Part shown: piece by piece, positions 27,202-40,479 of the stretch
Numbering within the stretch: the stretch's first letter is position 1
Layout: each line of letters begins with the position of its first letter
Assembly (NCBI GenBank): GCA_016808115.1
Contig: JAEQBH010005107.1
Location: 1 to 64,000, forward strand
DNA length: 64,000 nucleotides
Direction: 5' to 3'
DNA from: Tetrastigma voinierianum
Taxonomy: Eukaryota > Streptophyta > Magnoliopsida > Vitales > Vitaceae
The notes under the pieces: model-generated
Database searches by the model: none
The model's input: the letters and a program-made list of their open reading frames with translations, nothing else
What the model was told of the DNA's origin: nothing
Program-made: the position numbers and the translations under genes

Positions 27202-27704
27202 AGCAGATGTTATAGCATTAGTACTAGAGCGATTTCAAAATGCAATTATGGAGGCGGAGTGGACAAACGTTTCCAAATGTTTGCATTCCGGGGATGCTTT
27301 GTACCTAATGTCTTTATTAGGGGAGATTTCGGTACTACTACAATAAGTTATTAGCACATTACCGTTATATGCACGTTGATAATGTGGCGGAAAATAGCAT
27401 CGTGTTGTTCAGTGCGTCGGATGTTGTCAGTGCACATTAGAAATGAGCATAGCCATCTTGTTGATGATGTGATCATGCCTCTCGACTAGTGGTGAGATCT
27501 AATTGTGCGTGGTCATTGATGAGGTTATTCGATCTACTCAGAGTACCAACCATGGCTTGACTTTATGAATTCGTCAAGAAACATGGCATGAGTTGACTTA
27601 TTGTCAAGCATGGCAAATCAAGGAAAGGCTAAGGAATATATAGTCTGACGAAATTATTATAAGTTGTTGCAACAAGGATGTGTGACGAATAGTCCGGAAG
27701 TAAT

Positions 27705-29804
27705 CTAGGATCGATCGTCAGGTTGACCTACTCAGTGATGGTAGTGTGACCTTGAGTCAGGGTGTCTCGGTTGACCGTCAACCAGCGGAAACACTCGTGG
27801 ATGTCGGGTGACCCGACCTCTCTCACGAAAATCGGGCAAAGTCTCCTTTGTACGGGGAGCTCTACCCATATACAAACCTGTCCCAAACAATCCAATATAA
27901 CATTTATATGAGTGAAAACGGCCTCTTGGGCCCATACTAATATACTCATCAACATACCAACTATATGTCATAGTTTCAAGAGTTAGAATTTTACTCTTAC
28001 TTAAACATATATTAAAGTTTAAAACATTCTAATACATGTACTACATCATAAAACCAAAGCCACATCCCAGACTTTCTTCTAAAGCGGTCTCTATGATGAG
28101 TCGTCTCCTAGGTGCGCTCCACATTGCACGAAATAATATAATTCCTCGACGGGGTGAGCTAATGCTCGATGGTGGGAATCTGCAAGAAAATTGGGTTACT
28201 CTCCCACTAAGTGCATATCTCGATGCTCAAAGTAAACACACATTCAAGCAAATTAGATCCTACTTGAATGTCTAAACCAATCCAACCCACATCCAGTCCT
28301 CACCAGACTCCCTCCGGCACCTAAGCCATGTAGTAAGAGAAAACATCTTTCAAAACAATTCTTGTTGTTTTTCGAAACTATACCTAAGTATCGGTAAAAA
28401 TAATAAGGACTTCTACTCAAGAGAGGCGAATGTGTTGGAAGACAAGCAGTCATGGTCCTCATCAGAAATGATCGTGGGCGGAGTCTCTGACCATTCTCAG
28501 AAATTCATCTGTGAAATTCCTTTGCGGGTGCCGTTTTCTTTCAATTTTCATGTCATCCTTTTAACCCCACAATTTCCTAAGGCTACCTAGTGCATGTAAG
28601 GATGCATTATCTTGGATTTCACACAATATATACAACTTTTATGCAAATATACCATCATGCATATATTTACATAATTTACAATTACACCACATGTAATTCA
28701 ACAATATCAACCATCACCCAAATTAACTCATAGGCTAATCCTTTGTGTTCTATTATTTACACCACTGATTATATTCTATATAATTATGGCATCATGTGCT
28801 CACAGCATCAAACATTAACCCACCTATTAATTTCTTTGATCAACCCGACTCAAGCCACTCACATCAAACAATTACTTGCCAAAACACATGGACATTTATG
28901 GTCCATTCCCACTTACGCGGGATTTGTTTTGGAGTCCCCAAAAAAGCAGCAGTGGGCGTCACTGCAGGCGACCCCTCCTCTATGGGACCTCTTGGTGGAA
29001 TCGGGTGCATGACCATTCAGGCCTCCTTACACAAAACATAATTTATTGCATAAAACCCCACCTCTAGCCGTCCAAACCGGTGACTACCTTTGTCAACGAA
29101 TTAAAAATTCCCACGACTACGGTCCCATGTTTGGGACCGATCAAGCAACCTCATGGCCTCAATCCAGCGAACATTATGGCTTACTTAAATAAAGTGTAAA
29201 AACCCAAGTGGATAAATCCCACCTCACGGAGTTTGTGAAACTCGAAACCGGAGTCACGCGTAGGCCACTCTCAGCGTGAAACGACTTTCCTTCTTAGCCA
29301 GAAGGATTTCGACCGGTCGGATCGCTCATAATCTGAGAAAGTTGGATGTTCTCTCGCATAAAACAAGCGATCCGACCCTTGTGAGTCCTGCCCTTCATTT
29401 CACCTTTTTTTGGTCTTTTTTTAAGAGGATGACACTATTCCTCTTTTTGTCTTTTCCTCATTTAAACAGATTTAATACCCCATTTGTCCCATAACTTGGA
29501 TTTTAGACATTTGGCACTATCCCAGGCCGTCGATTTTCATGAAATGCTCTCTACTCATTCAGCATATATAACATGTGTACATGTTATATGTGTTTCATCT
29601 CAAGTCATTTTTGGCACGAAAGCTATCGCCGAGAAAAGCGTGTAAGTGACGTCACCGGTCGACGGTCGGCACGTGTAACTAGATTTCATGAGACGATTCC
29701 AACGATGAAATCTTTTAGATCATGAGATCTAAAATAAATTTACGATTTTTGACCCGATACGATTTTGCCCTTTTTGAGAAAATTAGATTTTCTTGGGTCT
29801 TACA
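27705..29804 (-). mobile_element. Solo LTR inserted in the MULE transposase gene
   Basis: A 2.1-kb insert flanked by the exact 5-bp duplication GTAAT (27700-27704, 29805-29809). Removing it joins the codons for TNSPEV to NFEQLFVAHD, restoring a normal MULE protein junction. Its right end reads TGTAAGACCCAAG on the minus strand, a standard LTR start; the left end (CTAGGATC) has lost the expected CA/TG. Around 29220-29350 it resembles the U5-side sequence of the Ty3/gypsy LTRs here. No internal domain is present. Confidence 0.8.
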
Positions 29805-30353
29805 GTAATTTTGAACAATTGTTTGTCGCACATGATGTGTCCATACAAGGGTTTTTGATGGGGTGTCGACCAATCATTGCCATTGGCCCGATCTCCGTAG
29901 GTGGGCCCCATGGTGGTGCCTTATTCTTACGCTACATCTTAGCAAAAGCGACATGTTTCCGTTAGCGTGTGGAGTTATGAGCTGTTATGATGGTTGGTCA
30001 TGGTTCTTCGCGGTACAAGAAATTGTGGGGAGAAGGAGGTTGTCATTATATCGGATAGGCATCCGGGTCTTCTTCGTAGTGTACCTAAAATTTTTGGAGC
30101 AGAGAACCATGTTTATTGTTATCGTCACTTGAAGGAGAACTTTAGTAGCTATTTTAATAAGCATAACATAAAAGGGAACAAGGGGAAGGAAAATGCACTT
30201 GAATGGTTAGATAAAATTGCCTATGCAAGGTTGGAGACCGATTACAATTATCACATGTTTGAATTGCGAAAGTATAACGAATCATTGGCTGCATGGATTG
30301 AGCAAAATGAACCTGAGCATTGGGCCATGTCGAAATTCCCCAAGAAAAGATGA
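29805..30353 (+). pseudogene. MULE transposase catalytic core, broken
   Basis: Readable in three frames: FEQLFVAHDVSIQGF and GCRPIIAI, then DMFPLACGVMS, then EKEVVIISDRHPGLLRSVP, YCYRHLKENF and a helical tail (ENALEWLDKIAYARLE). The second catalytic Asp (ISDRH) is present. The first one, normally in an I-D-G-T-H context, is missing: the text there is IAIGPIS. A TGA at 30351-30353 replaces the usual Trp codon, and the same frame continues as TNLVESFNAWLRNERHH. Confidence 0.88.
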
Positions 30354-30599
30354 GAAAAAATGACTACTAATCTTGTTGAGTCTTTCAATGCTTGGTTAAG
30401 AAATGAACGACATCACCTCATTTGTAGCTTCATTGCTCGAACATATGACTAGGTTGGGTGCAATGCTTGTTCGACTATAAAGCCAAAGTCAAATGCATGG
30501 AAAGGAAGGGGTATTATAGAGTAGAAAATTGAAGAGAAAGTAAAATTAATATTGTAAAAGGAGGTTTTACTCGAGTCGGTCCATTAAGCTGGAAACCTT

Positions 30600-30900
30600 T
30601 TATGCTATATTTGTAGGTGATTTAGTCTTTGAATGTGAGCGTTAAAGAACGATCATTGTACATGTCGGTGGTTGGCAAATAATGGGGCATTCCATGTGAT
30701 CATGCATGCGGTTTACTCTCCATGGGGCAAATGTCACATATTTTGTTGATAAAATCTTCAAATCCTCGGCCTGACAATTGTGGTATACTTATGCACTTTT
30801 CATGGTATTGAGACCTGAAGGTACATGCCGAAAAGTCGAAGGCGATGGTGTTGTTCGAGATGTCATGATATGGTATTCCTCTTTAAAGCCACCCACTCGT
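30600..30900 (+). pseudogene. MULE SWIM zinc-finger region
   Basis: Broken frames include IMGIPCDHACG, the C-x-H core of the SWIM finger of plant MULE transposases, preceded by a C-x-C-like start (ECERx). Downstream text to about 31000 is unreadable as protein. Confidence 0.65.
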
Positions 30901-31229
30901 TCAAAGGCCTCCTGAAGACGAGAAAAAGCTCAGTGATTACGTTTCAAGATAAGCGATTTGTTTGTGCTCACGATGCAATATGTTGGGCCTGATAAAAACT
31001 TACCAAAAATCAATTGGCATGATTAATGTTCTTGATTTTCATGTTAGTGGCGTCCATACATTCCATTTGGTTTTGTGTTTTCTTTTTTGTTAATCAATGT
31101 ATTATGAACTATGTGGCATGCTTTCTAAGTTTTGGTAAAAAAATGCTATACTATTATGTGGAGATTATGTTTCTCACTACATGTGCTATGTTACTATTCG
31201 TTTCATGCCCCGAATGTGTGTGTATGCAA

Positions 31230-33028
31230 TTTTATATATATTATCATCCAGGTTTTATTAAGCATTGACTAAGCCACTTTCCCAAAAGAAGTACGAATCA
31301 CATGTTCTAGCCTATGGTATGAGAAACAAGGGCGATTGGCTTTAGTGCAAGTGGGAGTTTGTTAGAGACGTGCTCTAAAGGGAATCACCATTAGCGCTTA
31401 TTGTACGCACAACATATTATTTAATATGAAAAGCTTCTTCGTTAATTTGATATTCATACGTTGAATTGAAAAAAAAATCTTTAATCGAATTAATGAAGTC
31501 CATGATAAATAACATAGCATGGAAATCGCCCAGTAGCATCATGATAATAAGATTATCATGTGCAATTATGTTGGTGTCTAAATTATCACCCAGTCATAGG
31601 ATCGGCATTTGGACATTGTTGATGGGACATGCTAGCAGCGTGTGAGCACTTCCTTGATTAGATCAGTAGATCTTATAAGCGTGATCAGAGTTGATGGAGT
31701 TGGTGTGTGGATGCTTTGCTAGGTAGCTAAAGTACATCGGAGACCTATAATGAGACAATCATATGGATCATATTTAAATGTGAGATGATTGTCTCATCTC
31801 ATAGCAATGGTCTGTGTCAGCCCAGGAGCTTGAGGTGCTCGGGGATATCTTGGATGCGACCACATGCTTTTGTGACCAGCAATCACGTTACCTCTTGGGT
31901 TAAACTCATTGGATAAGGATTGGGTATAGTTTGAGGTGTTCGGAGGTGAATGGTAGCTTGACAAGGTTCGCCACTCCCGATAAAGAGAGAGAGTATACCT
32001 AAAGGCCTCTTGTGGAATCATTACTCGAGAATCTACGGCGAGTGTCTTGAGAGTGTGTGAAGTGCATAAAGGTTGAGTGATGAATGCGGGGACAAAGATA
32101 AATATCACTTGGGCTAGGTGTGGCATAACCGATCTAGTGGGAGCTTCTACCAATTGTTTATGTACGAACAGTGGGGTATAGTTTGGTGAAGGATGAATTG
32201 CGCGGTATTTAATGCATGGGAAGGAGTATGGTGGGGCCAATTTGACTCCGGTCGATTGGGAGTCGTGATGTGTTTCTAGATACCAATCTTGACTTGCTTA
32301 ATTAATGGATTGAATCAGTGGCCAGCATAACCGAAACCCTAATGGGTCATACACACTTAGAAGAGTGTGGGGTTGATATGAAAGCGGTTGGATGTGATCG
32401 AATATGAGGAGTTAATTCTCATGAATGAGAAATGTCACGGGATTAGTGGAATCCGGGGTTAGCCATCCTTAAAGAGATAATAGGTTTGGGCTTGTACCTC
32501 GGCTATTGGTTGTGTGGGAACTCGCCATAACGCATAGGGATGCTTGTTTCCTATCATTACTTAGAGTGAGGGGCATTTTGGTCATTTGACATGATGGAGT
32601 TTTCCTATAAATAGAATGCTATGGAAAACCCTAATGGTTGCTCCTTTTGAGAGAAAAGAGAGTTCATGAGAAATGGCCATGTGTGTTCTCTCATCTCCAA
32701 AGAAAGTGTTCTAGAGATTGAGAGACCCGGGTTTTGGCTTCCTCTTTGGATTGGGACTAGGCTAGCACCCGGACCCGTTGCGAGACCGTTGCCTTGGAGG
32801 TTATCGGCTTCACTCTTCGTGTGGATCTTCCCAGGCGAACCTAGGACTTGGTTCCCCGGTCCTAAAGGCGCCCGACCACTTGCTTCGGTTTTGGGCGGAG
32901 CACGAGACTAATCACACCCTTCTCTTTGTTATGGAAACGGTTTGATGCTACTTGGTCCTTGGATGGGTTTTTATTTGGATTTTGACATATCATTTGCCTG
33001 CGGCAGAGTGTTGCCTCAGAAACCATCA
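31230..33028 (+). mobile_element. Ty1/copia 3' end: polypurine tract plus LTR
   Basis: GTGCAAGTGGGAGTTTGTTAG (31345-31365) is the typical junction of a copia polypurine tract with an LTR starting TGTTAGAGAC at 31360. The LTR-like stretch includes a TATA box (CTATAAATAG, 32605-32614) and ends around 33028 (the boundary is not certain). Only about 100 bp of interior precedes it and no second LTR is seen. It is nested in the 3' part of the MULE. Minus-strand ORF 31794-32240 is a shadow. Confidence 0.6.
32605..32614 (+). promoter_or_regulatory. TATA box in the copia LTR
   Basis: CTATAAATAG with a purine-rich leader (GAGAGAAAAGAGAG) about 45 bp downstream, as in LTR promoters. Confidence 0.5.
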
Positions 33029-33046
33029 ATACACGCATTACATTAA

Positions 33047-34260
33047 GTAGTACTTGAAATATATTAAAGTAGTACACAGTACTTGGGTCATAGGGAAAAG
33101 GGTTTGAGTTTGTTTTTAAACATTACTACGGATAACTGGTGGCTTGACTTTGTCCTCTAGCTAAGGACCGCATGCTCACTGAAGTATGAATTCCCAAACA
33201 TTTCACACTTATACTTACTTTGGTTCTCATTGAGGAGTCGAAATATAGTCGATACATTTCGCCCAAATATAAATGGGATGAAAAGCTGAGTTTTTGAATG
33301 ACAACGTGAGTAAATAGGAGTTTAGGGACTTTCTCTATTAAAGGTAGCTCATACTTGTAAAGGTGGTACCACATTTACATTGGGTGTGCACCGAAATATA
33401 TTAAAGTAATACACGTGCACTTGGGTCGTAGGAAGAAGGGTTTGGTATTTCTGCGCAAACATTCTTATAAAATAACACAGTTTTTAACTCTTTAATGGGA
33501 CCACATGTTTCGAGTATGAATACTTGAATATTTCACATACAGCCCAGCACTTTGCTTCTCCATCGAGGAGTCCAAATATAATTCATGCATTTCATGAAAT
33601 ATAAATGGGATGAAAGCGAGTTTTGAATGACAAGCGTGGTAAATAAGGGTTTAGGGACTTTCTATTAAGGTGATATCGATACTTGGCAGGAGTATCATAG
33701 CATTCGATGGGTAATACTTGAAATATATTAAAGTAATTACACTTTTTATTGCACTTAGATGTATGGGAAAGGGTTTGAGTTTTATTTTTACTAAACATTA
33801 CTATAGATAACACAGTTTTAATTTTTTCCCTAATTAAGGACACCATGCTCACTTAGTGTGAATTCGAACATTTCACATACATACTTACTTTGATTCTCTG
33901 TCGAGGAGTCCAAAATATAATTAAATGAATTTAAATTGAAATAAATGGGATGTGAGTTTTCCAGACTGACAACGTGATAAATAGGGGTTTTTAGGGACCA
34001 CTATCAGCACAACACCCAATTTTCAATTTTCCCGTAAGGACCTAATCTTAGCCTGAGTAAGATTCCCCTAACTTTCATGTATATGTTTCATTTCATTCTA
34101 CATCCCGGGGATGCAACTATAATTCATGTATTTTATGAAGTAAAAAAGGGATGAAAACTAAGTATTGATCACGAAGATGATAAGAAATGGGTTTAGAGAC
34201 CCTTCCATTAAGGTAGTACTTGAGACTATTAATGTAGTACCTAATGCATATTGATGTAGT
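33047..34260. repeat. Subterminal tandem repeats of the MULE
   Basis: About four units of roughly 300-340 bp (starts near 33047, 33383, 33711 and 34010) repeat the words GAAATATATTAAAGTA, GGGTTTGAGTTT, CATGCTCACT and AAATAAATGGGATG-like text. The last unit is diverged and ends in short GTAGTACCTA repeats. They lie just inside the right terminal inverted repeat. Confidence 0.75.
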
Positions 34261-34369
34261 ACCTACAGATTATTAGATTAGTACTACGAATAAATGAGGT
34301 TGTAAGGGACAAACATTACACAAACATGTTAACAAGTGGTACCTACTGTATCAAATTAATCTTAACAAT

Positions 34370-34517
34370 CATTTAGAGGCGATTTTGGTGTTTGCCCAGT
34401 GCGTCTTTTGTTATAACGAGAACCGATTATTTTTGGTCAGTGTACTTTGGTGACCTAATTGTAATACTTTGTACCATTTATCTTTTATTTTGAAATAAAC
34501 CATACGAAACAGCGCCT
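34370..34517 (-). repeat. Right terminal inverted repeat of the MULE
   Basis: The reverse complement aligns to 23905-24075. It is followed directly by the target duplication at 34518-34528. Confidence 0.85.
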
Positions 34518-34528
34518 GTTTTAAGAAA

Positions 34529-35455
34529 TGGTGTAGTAGCAATTGAAAATACTATTTTTTTTCTGACTTAGAGATTGAAGGTGAATTCAGAATAATAATA
34601 GGTTGGTATAATAAAAAGACAAGGATATTTTTTAAGTTTTCCTAAGATTTGAATATATATGATTAGCTTCATCAACAACTTGTCTGGCCAAAAAAAAGAA
34701 CTTGTCTGGCCAAAAAAGAGGTAGTGGTACTATATATTTAAGAATTGGGTTTGGTGATTAAATTTCAGATGTTACTTTTGAAGGTGAGCCAAAAATGTAT
34801 CAATACTATACATTCAAGAATTTGATGAGTAAAATACCTTAGGATGTTACTGCAAATATTAATTTTGAATATTATTATGGATCTTTATTCAATTATTTTT
34901 ATAAGATTATAGTCTTGGGGTTTTTTTTTATCATAGAAAACAACTGAGTCTCGAAACTTAAGAGCTTGTTTGGTTATAATGTTTTTTTTTTAAACAGTTT
35001 TTTGTTTTGAAAATAAAAAGAACACGTTTGATTCCTTTTTTATTGTTCTAAAGAACATGAAAAATATAAAAAAAACACTAAATTTAAGAAACCATAATGA
35101 TATTAAGAAAAAACCAAAATGGTATTTGTCTTTTGTATTTAAAAAAATTGTTTCTAAAAACAGTTTTTAAAAACATCAATCAAAAAGCCCTAAATATCCA
35201 TCTTCCACAATTAAAAAGGTAAGATTGGATTAACTTTCAGGTGGAAGAGATGGAGAGCTTGCTCCTTGTCTGGTTATATTATTCCTTGTCCCGTTTGCCA
35301 AACGGTCCCGAAAGAAACCACCTCGGCTTAACATCACCCACCTTCCAAACACTCCCCTTAAAAAAAAATCGTACACAGTACATTATAATATGGCCATTGG
35401 CCATTTCCCAATGCCCGCCATGCTTCAGACACTGAGAGGGAGAATGAACAAACCG
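34529..35455 (+). other. Host flank upstream of copy 3
   Basis: To about 34950 this aligns to 4700-4950 downstream of copy 1 (ATTTGAATATATATGATTA, TTATCATAGAAAA). An 18-bp tandem duplication (AACTTGTCTGGCCAAAAAA) lies at 34678-34718. The stretch 34965-35190 is MITE-like, with GAACACGTTTGATTCC facing poly-A/T arms. 35380-35392 (CATTATAATATGG) could be the TATA region of copy 3. Confidence 0.55.
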
Positions 35456-37381
35456 ATGGCGTCCAGGATCGCACCTGCAGCCAAACACACCCCTATCGTC
35501 TTCGTCTTCGTCTTCGTCTTCGTCTTCCTCACTCTCTCCGTCTGCTCCTCAGTCTCATCAACCAAATCCACAGACCCAACTCCAACTCCATGGCCGCTTC
35601 AATTCCACTCGATTCTCTTCATGAACTACAGCGGCGTCTCCGAAATAATCGATCTCTGTTTTTGACTGGCCGAACGGTGAAACTTCAACCTGTGCAGGAT
35701 CAGTGGGGAGGTTGTATACGACCTTGAATGGAACAATGGAACTTCGTTTGTCTACACATTGGATGCCCCCAAGAGGTGTTGGACGGCTCAGCTCGAGGTG
35801 GGGATCCTTCGCCCTAATTGGCTCGACGGAGCTAACTATTTGGGTCAGGAAAAGGTCGATGGGTTTCTCTGCAATGTCTGGGAGAAGGTGGATTTCATTT
35901 GGTACTATGAAGATGTCGTCACCAGAAGGCCTGTGCATTGGCGATTTTACACTGGTAATTTTGTTGTTTTATTTCTTTGAGGTTTGATTTCTTTGTGGGT
36001 TTGTGTTTGGATTTGTTAGTTTTGATTGAATCATTGTCATGATCAGAAATGACTGCCGGGATCCAAAGTGATGAGAATGAGCTTTTTTTTTCTTTTGATA
36101 AAGATTTATCCTTTTTTATTCATACTCATGACTTTGTAAGGAGATTGTTTATATTTTCCTGAGACAGGAAATGGGCTTTCCAAATTTCTTATGAATCATG
36201 ATTTTGAGCATCAATTTAATATATTGTAATAAAATGTTTAGTGCACATTGAATTTCGAGCCGAAAGCGCTTTCTCTTTATTTAAATATTGAATCTTTCTC
36301 ACCTTGAATCAGACATGATAGGCGAATGAATGGAAATATTCACCTGTTGCTTTATTGTTCAAATTGCTTATAATTAATGTTCTTCATTAGTTTCAGACCC
36401 GTGGTCTATATATGATGGTTTCTGTTTTTTGGGTTGTTCAGAAAACATTAGTTGAAGTGATAACAAGTTAGCATGTCAAGTTTAGGGGAGAGGAAGGAGA
36501 AATATTTGGAGGGCAGCTGCCTGATAATAATGTATTGATTGCTTGGTGTCTTGGGAGACAATGACAGAGCTAAAGAGAAAGTTGATATTAGAAGAGTGGA
36601 ACACACGCTGATTTGATATATAATTTAGATGTAATATCCCACACAATAACAGATTGTGGAAGCACACTCGATAAGTTAATAATTTCTGAACCCAATCCAA
36701 AAAGATCGACCTAATAGGTGGGTTTGCTCTTACTCTGAACCTTCTCTTAAAGCATTAAGTAACTTTCGTATATATTTCTTTCTCGATAAAGCGGCTTGAT
36801 GATGAATCTTTGGAAATCGATAAGAGGCGGCGAGAGTAGTACAATAGGTGAAGAATAATCGAGTTTAAGTGCTAGGCTCACGAGAATTTGTTATAAAACC
36901 GATGTGGGATCGTATCACTTTGCTTCTCTTTGGACACATAGAATCGAAAATATCTACATGATTGAGAGCTGGGATCTTTACAATCTTTACACAGAGACAA
37001 AGCTTAGATGGAAGATGTTAGAGCCATCATTCTTATATGAAGTCTCTCTTAATTGGTTTAATGTTAATGAGTTAGTTATAACTTATTCCTTCTCTCTCCT
37101 CTTCCATATATATAAGCTTTCTCTGTCCTTGGATATATGGTTTACTTGGTGTGGGAAATAAAATAACCAATCACCTTCATCTTCTTCCCTAATTATGTAC
37201 AGGAAGGACTGCACATGTGATGACATTCGAAGTGGGGGCGGTTCTTGAGGACACAAATTGGCAAGGCCCAGAGTACTGTTTTGTGAACAAGACCGGTATT
37301 GATTCAACCCTTCACAAGCCAGAGATTGGTTCTATGAGGCCTGATGGGATTCCAAGAGCCAACATGAGGCTCTCAATCTAA
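35456..37381 (+). pseudogene. At4g14100-like copy 3, internal stop in exon 1
   Basis: Exon 1 is 35456-35954 and exon 2 37203-37381; the intron is 1248 bp with GT/AG ends in phase 1. The ATG at 35456 gives a strong signal peptide (VFVFVFVFLTLSV) from a GTCTTC repeat, then TPTPWPLQFHSILFMNYSG. At 35659-35665 one extra T makes TGA. About 30 bp later four bases are missing, so the original frame returns for YDLEWNNGTSFVYTLD, RPNWLDGANYLGQ and FLCNVWEKVDFIWYYEDV. Exon 2 is intact (GRTAHVMTFEVGAVLED, EYCFVNKTG, MRPDGIPRAN) with a full-length C-terminus. It is otherwise well preserved, so a sequence error is worth excluding before calling it dead. Confidence 0.8.
36894..36914 (-). repeat. Intronic copy of the ACGATCC dispersed repeat (end only)
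   Basis: The reverse complement reads TGATACGATCCCACATCGG, the start word of the repeats in the introns of copies 2 and 4. Confidence 0.45.
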
Positions 37382-38293
37382 TGAAAGAGATTTATATTAT
37401 TATCGAGAGAGTTGAGGTATATATATACCAATGTAAGGGCAAAAAGGTAATAGCATAAAGCCAATGAAATGAAACCCTAAGTATACTCTCTTGTATTTCT
37501 GTTTTCTTGACTTCTGTTATAATAAAAAAAAAAGTTTGCTTCTTTGTTGTCAATGGCAAATTGAGCCCTCTGAAATTCTGTTCCCTTCTCAATTACCTAG
37601 TGCTTTAAAAACCCATATAGGTAATTGAACTGAAAAAGTGTTTAGGGGTTGATCTAGTGTTGAATCACGATCGAATATCAAAAGTTGCCGATTCATGGTT
37701 TAGAAGTTGAACCAGTATTGAATCATGGTTGAACCGGATAGGAACTTAAGTGAAAGAGCCCAGATCAACTGGCCCGGATTGACCAGTTGATCCTGGCTCC
37801 TAGGTTTTTAAAACGTGTAGTGCTTGTGAGATGAAGAAAGAAAATAGAGTGAACTTTACTTTCTTGTTTCACAAAATGCATGGTGAAAGAGTAAAAAAAA
37901 AAAAGGAGAAAGAGAAATAATCACAGGTTTAAAGCGATCATCGCATGAATCTAATACAATAATGCTGATGTTTTCATCTTGGATTTTTTCGAATTAAATT
38001 ATAAATAAATATAAATAAGTATTGCATAAATAAAATGTAAATTATTTTTTGAAACTGATAGGGATTCAAAAATAGTTAATACAGATCTAGGGAGGGGAAT
38101 GGTCCGGTTTCGAGTCTATAGCTTACTATGGTATGATAAAGTGGTAATTGTCAAAAACAATAAATGTGAAAAAAAATTACTTTTCCCCCTTTCTCCACTC
38201 TAACATAATTCCACGTATTTGTTGTAAAAAAAAACATAATTCCAAGTATTTTGAACCAAGCATCAAACTCCCGAAGGAGGAATGAACAAACCG
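37382..38293 (+). other. Intergenic region between copies 3 and 4
   Basis: Contains the 3' flank of copy 3. At 37600-37830 there is a degenerate repeat rich in GGTTGAACC/GACCAGTTGATCC words ending TTTTTAAAACGTG, a type seen at ends of plant hAT-like elements. Duplicated upstream text shared with copy 3 (GAACAAACCGATG) precedes copy 4. No gene is seen. Confidence 0.45.
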
Positions 38294-40479
38294 ATGACGG
38301 GCAAGATTGACACCTGCAACCAAACACACCTATCTTCTTCTTCTTCTTCTTCTTCGTCTTCCTCACTCTCTCCGTCTGCTTCTCAGTCTCATCGACCAAA
38401 TCCACAGACCAACTCAACTCCATGGCCCCTCAATTCCACTCAATTCTCCTCATGAATTACAGCGGCGCTCTCCGGTAATCGATCTACCAATTTTGACCCC
38501 AACGGTCGAAGCAGCATCATTCCAGAAGCAGCTCGGGGAGCTACTGTACGACCTCAAAATGGAACAATGGAACCTCGTTTTTTACACTCATTTATGTGGA
38601 CGACTCTAAGAAGTGTCGAACAGTCCATGTCGAGGTGGGGATTCTTCGCCCTAATTGGCTCGACGGAGCCGATTATTTAGGTCAAGAACAGGTCGATGGG
38701 TTTCTCTGTAATGTCTGGGAGAAGGTGGACTTCATTTGGTACTACGAGGATGTCGTCACCAAAAGGCCTGTGCTTTGGCGCTTTTACACTGGTAATTTTC
38801 TTGTTCTCATCATCATCTGTTTGTGGATTTGTTAGTGTTGATTAAATTATTGTCATGATCAGAAATGATTGCGGGGATCGAAAGTGATGAGCATTTTTTT
38901 TAATAAGGATTTTGTTTTGTTTATTCTATTCATGACTCTGTACTTTGTAGGGAGATTATTTCTATTTTATTGGGATAGGAAATGGGAAATTTCAATTTCT
39001 TCTGAATCATTGATTTTGATCTGTTGGTGAAAGATTCGTTGGTGTGGGGATTTGAGATCAATAGGCGCTGGTAAATCCGCAGGATATTTGAATATGGTTC
39101 AATTGCTTTCATTATAATTTTTATGAATTTAAAACATACAGTGGCTTGATAGTTGATACAAGGAGAAAACACAGCTGTGAGTCTTGATGTCATTTATATT
39201 TGCAATAGGAACAAATGGGATGTCGATAAGGCTTTGCTTCGAATGGTTGAAAGAACTTCATTGAGCGTAGTGTGTCGCGAACTTCATTTCTCTGGGCTCG
39301 ACATCATGTGAAGGACTTCACTTGATAAGGCGCGAGAGCCTCGAGCCGTATATAAAGAGAGTGTTGAACCTTTGTGGAGGCTTGCTGGCCAGGAAGGCAT
39401 GTTGAATGGTCTAAGAAGACCTGGAGAAATCTACGCAATTGTGTAGAAGATCTTTGGAAGTGTCCTTACGTGGAGTGAAGGTGTGGAAGAATGTGGAAAG
39501 CGTATGGAAGACCATGGAATGTGGGAGAGTAATTAAGAATGTTAGTGGTGGTGCTGACAATACGTGTGCGTGGTGAAACATTTCTACAGAATTACAGGTT
39601 GGTAGAGAACGCTTCATAGGTTCTACCCTTCCATTCATTTGTATATATAAGGAGGTGGTGGCTCATTTGCAAACCATCGGCTTGAGCCAAGTCGAAACTA
39701 CCAGCGTTGTAAGAGTCGATTCTTGATAAAGAGCTTTCTTCCTTTCAAGTGTTCTTGACGGCCCAGGTGGGTAGAGCGTATGACAAGACGAGTGGGAGGC
39801 GGCTGCGGCGCGTCAGAGGGGCGAGTTGTCTAAGTGTCGCCGAGAGCTTAGCGAAGCTTAAATTAAAGTGACCGGTTGGTATCGAGCTTGATTGCGACGG
39901 TGTGGGAATGCTTGGAGGGATACGATGGCGCTCTCATGTGGAGAAAGGTGGCGAGCAAGTCCAGGGTAAGGACTACGGGGTCGCTTCTACAGGGTAGGAA
40001 GGACAAGTCTTGTGATGCCATTTCTAGCCTTGAGGGACGGTCGTGTGAGCTAGAGGTGGGTGTGGCGGGACACGGAGGGGATGGACGGCACGGGCCAGCG
40101 TGGAGGCGGTGGAGGATGCGAGGTGCGGTCGAGGCGGCCTTGAAGGGGATGCAAAGCTGTCGGTTCGCACGGTGTCACCACGAGAGTTCGTGACTTTTGA
40201 GCAGTGCGAGTATGCTCGCTAGCAGGTCAGGGTGGAGGTCGACCCGAGCATGAAGAAAGGAGAGCCCCGAGCAAGAGTTGGCCGTTTATAAGGCAGCTTA
40301 TTTGTCGGCGCGGGTTATGGCCCGCTCGTGAAGCACCAGGGTGGAAGTGCAACCACACCGTTCGGTGGGCAACGGGATGCGAAGGGAGTTAGGTGACTTC
40401 TTGTGGCACGTGGAGAGGTGCCAGTAGGCTTAACCTGCTTGGCCGAATGAGGCGACAAACAACGATACACTCTACCTCA

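Noticed and set aside
40204..40392. 62-aa GC-rich frame in the small gypsy element
   Set aside because: No gag or other motif; short and in a broken coding region.
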